Shown here piece by piece: positions 4,167 to 7,111 of a stretch of 7,111 bases of DNA. Positions within the stretch are counted from its first letter, which is position 1. Each line of letters begins with the position of its first letter. Source of the stretch: Clostridiales bacterium UBA3680 (GTDB lineage: Bacteria; Bacillota; Clostridia; Lachnospirales; CAG-274); NCBI GenBank assembly GCA_002372875.1, contig DFJD01000052.1:11969-19079 (forward strand), in the 5' to 3' direction. The notes beneath the pieces were generated by a model. It had not been told where the DNA came from. It was given only the letters and a program-made list of their open reading frames with translations, and made no database searches. A program made the translations under genes and the position numbers.

Positions 4167-7111
4167 ATGGCAGAAAACAAACAAAAGCTATTTGTCCCGG
4201 ATATAAAATTCATTACTTTTTTCGTGCTTTATACACTTGCTCTTATAGTGTTTGCTCTGTTGTTGTTTACAAGCATTAAGGAGCTTGTAAACACGCAAAC
4301 GGAAAAATCGACTCATGTTGTTGCAAAAAGTGTGGTGCTGTCTCTTGATGAAAGCTTTGAAGCTATATTTAGGGAGCTTTCTTATTACGGAAGGCAAAAC
4401 AACGAAAATATCAATCAAATACTGAAAGACCGCGATAATGGTGTTATAATGGCGCAAAGCGGAGAGTCATCGGGCTATGAGCTAAGTCCTCAAAGCATAA
4501 AAAAATGCGCCGAGGCTCTTAACGGGGAAAATGTTATTTTTTACGGCGATAACAAGGTGATTGCAGCTGTGCCCGTATATGCCGAAGACACGGTCTCATT
4601 TGTGCTTTATAAAACCATTGAAAGAGAGGAGCTTGCAAGTCGGCTTTGTTTTGCGGGCATAGACGGAGGCTCGGTAAGAATAGTCGACCGCTATGGAAAC
4701 GTTCTTTTAAGATACTACGGAGAGGGCGTAAGTAAAAGTTTCTTTGAAAATTTTGACGATGTGGCTAAAAGCGGCGGTCTGACCTTAACAAGAAGAACGG
4801 GAGAAGAGGTTATTTCCTCCCACAAAAGCGATGACTTTGAAGGGCTTATATTTTGCGAAGCAATAGGTAAAAACGAACTTTACCTTGAAGGCTGTATATT
4901 GCAAAAAAACCTTATAGGCAGCGGAGCTACGGTTATTTCATTTATTGCCTTTTTGCTGATGCTCATGTCTTTGTTTGTCTTTTCGGTGGGATTGAGCCAC
5001 TTGAACAACGAAAGCAGAGCGTACAGTGATGATGAGCTTATAAAGGCAAAGGAAGCTGCGGAAAATGCAAACAGGGCAAAAAGCGATTTCCTTGCAAATA
5101 TGTCGCACGAAATAAGAACTCCCATAAATGCCATTATCGGTATGGACGAAATGATCCTGCGTGATTGCGATAACGACATGATAAGGGAGCATGCAAACGA
5201 CATAGCGGAGGCAAGCGGAAATCTTCTTGCGGTGGTAAACGATATTCTCGATTTTTCAAAAATAGAATCGGGTAAGATAGATCTTATAGAAGAGGAATTT
5301 GATATTTCCTCCATGATGAATGAGATAATAAATCTTTCGATAGCAAGAAGAGGAACTGCGGATATAGATATAATTGTAGATGTGGATCCCACACTTCCGA
5401 GGGGAATAGTGGGAGATCAGATGAGAATAAGACAGGTTATCGTAAACTTTATGACAAATGCCGTTAAATTTACAAAAAACGGTGCGGTAGGTCTTATCGT
5501 CTCTTATACGAAGCAGACCTACGGTATAAATCTTAACGTAAGCGTTATCGATACGGGAATAGGAATAATCGAGGACGACCTTGAAAAGCTGTTTACAAGT
5601 TTTCAGCAGGTGGATACAAGGAAGAACAGAAAAGTAGAAGGCACGGGATTGGGTCTTGCAATTTCAAAGCAGTTTGTAAAAATGATGGGCGGCTTTGTAA
5701 ATGCTTCAAGCGTTTACGGAGAGGGCTCTGAGTTCCGCTTTACAATACCCATGAAGGTGAACGATAAGCGTCCTATAGTGCATATTGAAAACGCCAACAA
5801 AATAAAAATGGCAATATGCTTAGATAAAGTCAAAGCCTACAACAATAAAAAGGCGGACGACCTCTACAGAGGTATCCCCACGATGATAAGCAAGAGCATG
5901 CGAATAAACTCGAAGGTGTTTGTGGGCATCGAAGGCTTCAGATACAATGAGGCATCATTTACCCATGTATTCGTAGAGAAGGAAACATATATCGCCAATG
6001 CCGTATATTTTTCCAAAATAGCCGAGAAACTGAAGGTTTATGTTCTGTGCGAAAGAATGGATCCCTTGAAACTGCCTGCGGGAATAAACAGGATGTACAA
6101 GCCTTTTTATTCCATATCCATTGCCGCTGCCATAAACGGAGAGGGAACCTCAAGAAGAGATGAACAGCTCAGCAGCGGAGCGGACTTCATTGCTCCCGAC
6201 TTTAAGATACTTGTTGTTGACGACAACGAGATAAACCTGAGAGTAGCCTGCGGACTTATGAGGACCTACGGGGTGAAGCTCTTTACGGCTCTTTCGGGAA
6301 AATCCGCAATAGAAATGCTTAAATCCAAGGATTACGATCTTGTGTTTATGGATCACATGATGCCGGTTATGGACGGTGTGGAGGCAACAAGGATAATCAG
6401 AAGCAAAAACAACGATTATTATAAAAAGCTTCCCATTGTGGCACTGACGGCAAATGCGGTCAGCGGCTCAAGGCAGATGTTTCTTGATGCGGGCTTTGAT
6501 GATTATCTTGCAAAGCCCATAGAGCTTGGACAGTTGAACAAGATCTTGAAAAAGTTTATTCCCGAGGATATGCAAAAACCTCTTGAAATAAACGAAAAAA
6601 TGAAAAACGAAATTATATATGACGCTACGGCGGTGTCGGAAATGTTCTCTCCTTCGTTGGGGTTAAAATATATGGGAGGAAACAAGGACGATTATATCGA
6701 AGTGCTGAATGTATTTGTAAACGAGTCCGAAAACAAAAAAGAAAGACTTACACAGTTTTTTGAAACTCAGGACTGGAAAAGCTATATAATAGATGTGCAT
6801 GCACTTAAGAGCACTAGCCTTACGATAGGAGCGCAAAGCTGCTCGGAAATGGCAAAGGAGCTTGAAACGGCAGGCAGAGAGGGGAACTATTCCGTTATAG
6901 AGGCAGGACATTCCAACCTGATGTTTATGTATGACAGAGTACTTGCCCTGATAAAGGATTACCTTAGCAGCTCGGAAAATTCACTTGCAGAGGAAAACGG
7001 CGGTGTTGACAACGAGATGATGGACGAAATATCCGATGAAAAGCTTAGGGAACTGATATTCTTTATGAGAAGATCCTGCGAAAACTACGATGTGCAGTCG
7101 GCAAGAGAGGT
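4167..7111 (+). CDS. Membrane hybrid histidine kinase with receiver and HPt domains, 3'-truncated by window edge
   Basis: 981 codons without a stop, continuing past the window. Order by residue: TM1 (about 15-36); extracytoplasmic sensor (37-248), possibly Cache-like, ligand unknown; TM2 (249-276); short helical linker (285-305) with no clear HAMP; HisKA with phosphoacceptor His314 in NMSHEIRTP; HATPase with N-box around N427/N431, DTGIGI (462-467) and GTGLGL (492-497); a receiver-like but degenerate region (about 540-660); a true receiver (679-800) with acidic D685/D686, phosphoacceptor D729, T761 and K783; and an HPt domain (about 815-935) with His878 in HALKS. The expected relay is His314 to Asp729 to His878 and then to an unseen response regulator. 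Residues 940-981 begin a further acidic/helical segment cut by the edge. The gene follows the tRNA terminator, and I see no good promoter of its own. Signal and output are unknown. Confidence 0.94.
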   Translation, partial: MAENKQKLFVPDIKFITFFVLYTLALIVFALLLFTSIKELVNTQTEKSTHVVAKSVVLSLDESFEAIFRELSYYGRQNNENINQILKDRDNGVIMAQSGESSGYELSPQSIKKCAEALNGENVIFYGDNKVIAAVPVYAEDTVSFVLYKTIEREELASRLCFAGIDGGSVRIVDRYGNVLLRYYGEGVSKSFFENFDDVAKSGGLTLTRRTGEEVISSHKSDDFEGLIFCEAIGKNELYLEGCILQKNLIGSGATVISFIAFLLMLMSLFVFSVGLSHLNNESRAYSDDELIKAKEAAENANRAKSDFLANMSHEIRTPINAIIGMDEMILRDCDNDMIREHANDIAEASGNLLAVVNDILDFSKIESGKIDLIEEEFDISSMMNEIINLSIARRGTADIDIIVDVDPTLPRGIVGDQMRIRQVIVNFMTNAVKFTKNGAVGLIVSYTKQTYGINLNVSVIDTGIGIIEDDLEKLFTSFQQVDTRKNRKVEGTGLGLAISKQFVKMMGGFVNASSVYGEGSEFRFTIPMKVNDKRPIVHIENANKIKMAICLDKVKAYNNKKADDLYRGIPTMISKSMRINSKVFVGIEGFRYNEASFTHVFVEKETYIANAVYFSKIAEKLKVYVLCERMDPLKLPAGINRMYKPFYSISIAAAINGEGTSRRDEQLSSGADFIAPDFKILVVDDNEINLRVACGLMRTYGVKLFTALSGKSAIEMLKSKDYDLVFMDHMMPVMDGVEATRIIRSKNNDYYKKLPIVALTANAVSGSRQMFLDAGFDDYLAKPIELGQLNKILKKFIPEDMQKPLEINEKMKNEIIYDATAVSEMFSPSLGLKYMGGNKDDYIEVLNVFVNESENKKERLTQFFETQDWKSYIIDVHALKSTSLTIGAQSCSEMAKELETAGREGNYSVIEAGHSNLMFMYDRVLALIKDYLSSSENSLAEENGGVDNEMMDEISDEKLRELIFFMRRSCENYDVQSARE

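Noticed and set aside
4880..5392. 170-codon minus-strand open frame
   Set aside because: It is antisense to the HisKA/HATPase region of the hybrid kinase, which carries unmistakable motifs on the + strand; the product is low-complexity Ser/Ile/Phe.

Overview
The window looks like a chromosomal segment of a low-to-mid GC Firmicute, most likely a Clostridia member (Lachnospiraceae or Oscillospiraceae type). The reasons are the heavy use of ATA (Ile), AGA (Arg) and CTT (Leu) codons, purine-rich ribosome binding sites, the rdgB-metallophosphoesterase gene order known from Firmicutes, a eukaryotic-type Ser/Thr kinase, and a large hybrid histidine kinase. All genes seen are on the + strand. I see no insertion sequence, phage gene, CRISPR array or attachment site.

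Bases 1-2036 form a compact gene group: the 3' part of an RdgB/HAM1 nucleotide-sanitising pyrophosphatase, an MJ0936/YsnB-type metallophosphoesterase, a small putative lipoprotein whose start overlaps the preceding stop (ATGA), and a second metallophosphoesterase that closely resembles E. coli YfcE. The spacing suggests one transcript.

Bases 2037-2146 hold a perfect A/T-only inverted repeat that overlaps a strong-looking extended -10 promoter. This promoter serves a 583-residue cytosolic Ser/Thr kinase (2147-3898). The N-terminal half is a kinase domain with HCD in place of HRD. The C-terminal half is a low-complexity acidic tail with nine perfect-length tandem heptapeptides TGEL(A/V/M)PD, encoded by nine 21-bp repeats, degenerate flanking copies, an Asp run, an eight-lysine run and an aromatic C-terminus. 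This is the most unusual object in the window.

Bases 3899-4166 carry three inverted repeats, a possible promoter, a class II tRNA-Ser(CGA) gene without encoded CCA, and a clear intrinsic terminator. From 4167 to the window edge runs a long uninterrupted reading frame. It encodes a membrane-bound hybrid histidine kinase (two TM segments around an extracytoplasmic sensor, HisKA, HATPase, a degenerate receiver-like region, a true receiver, HPt), and it continues past base 7111. The Ser/Thr kinase and the phosphorelay kinase are separated by the tRNA and a terminator, so nothing in the sequence shows that they act together.
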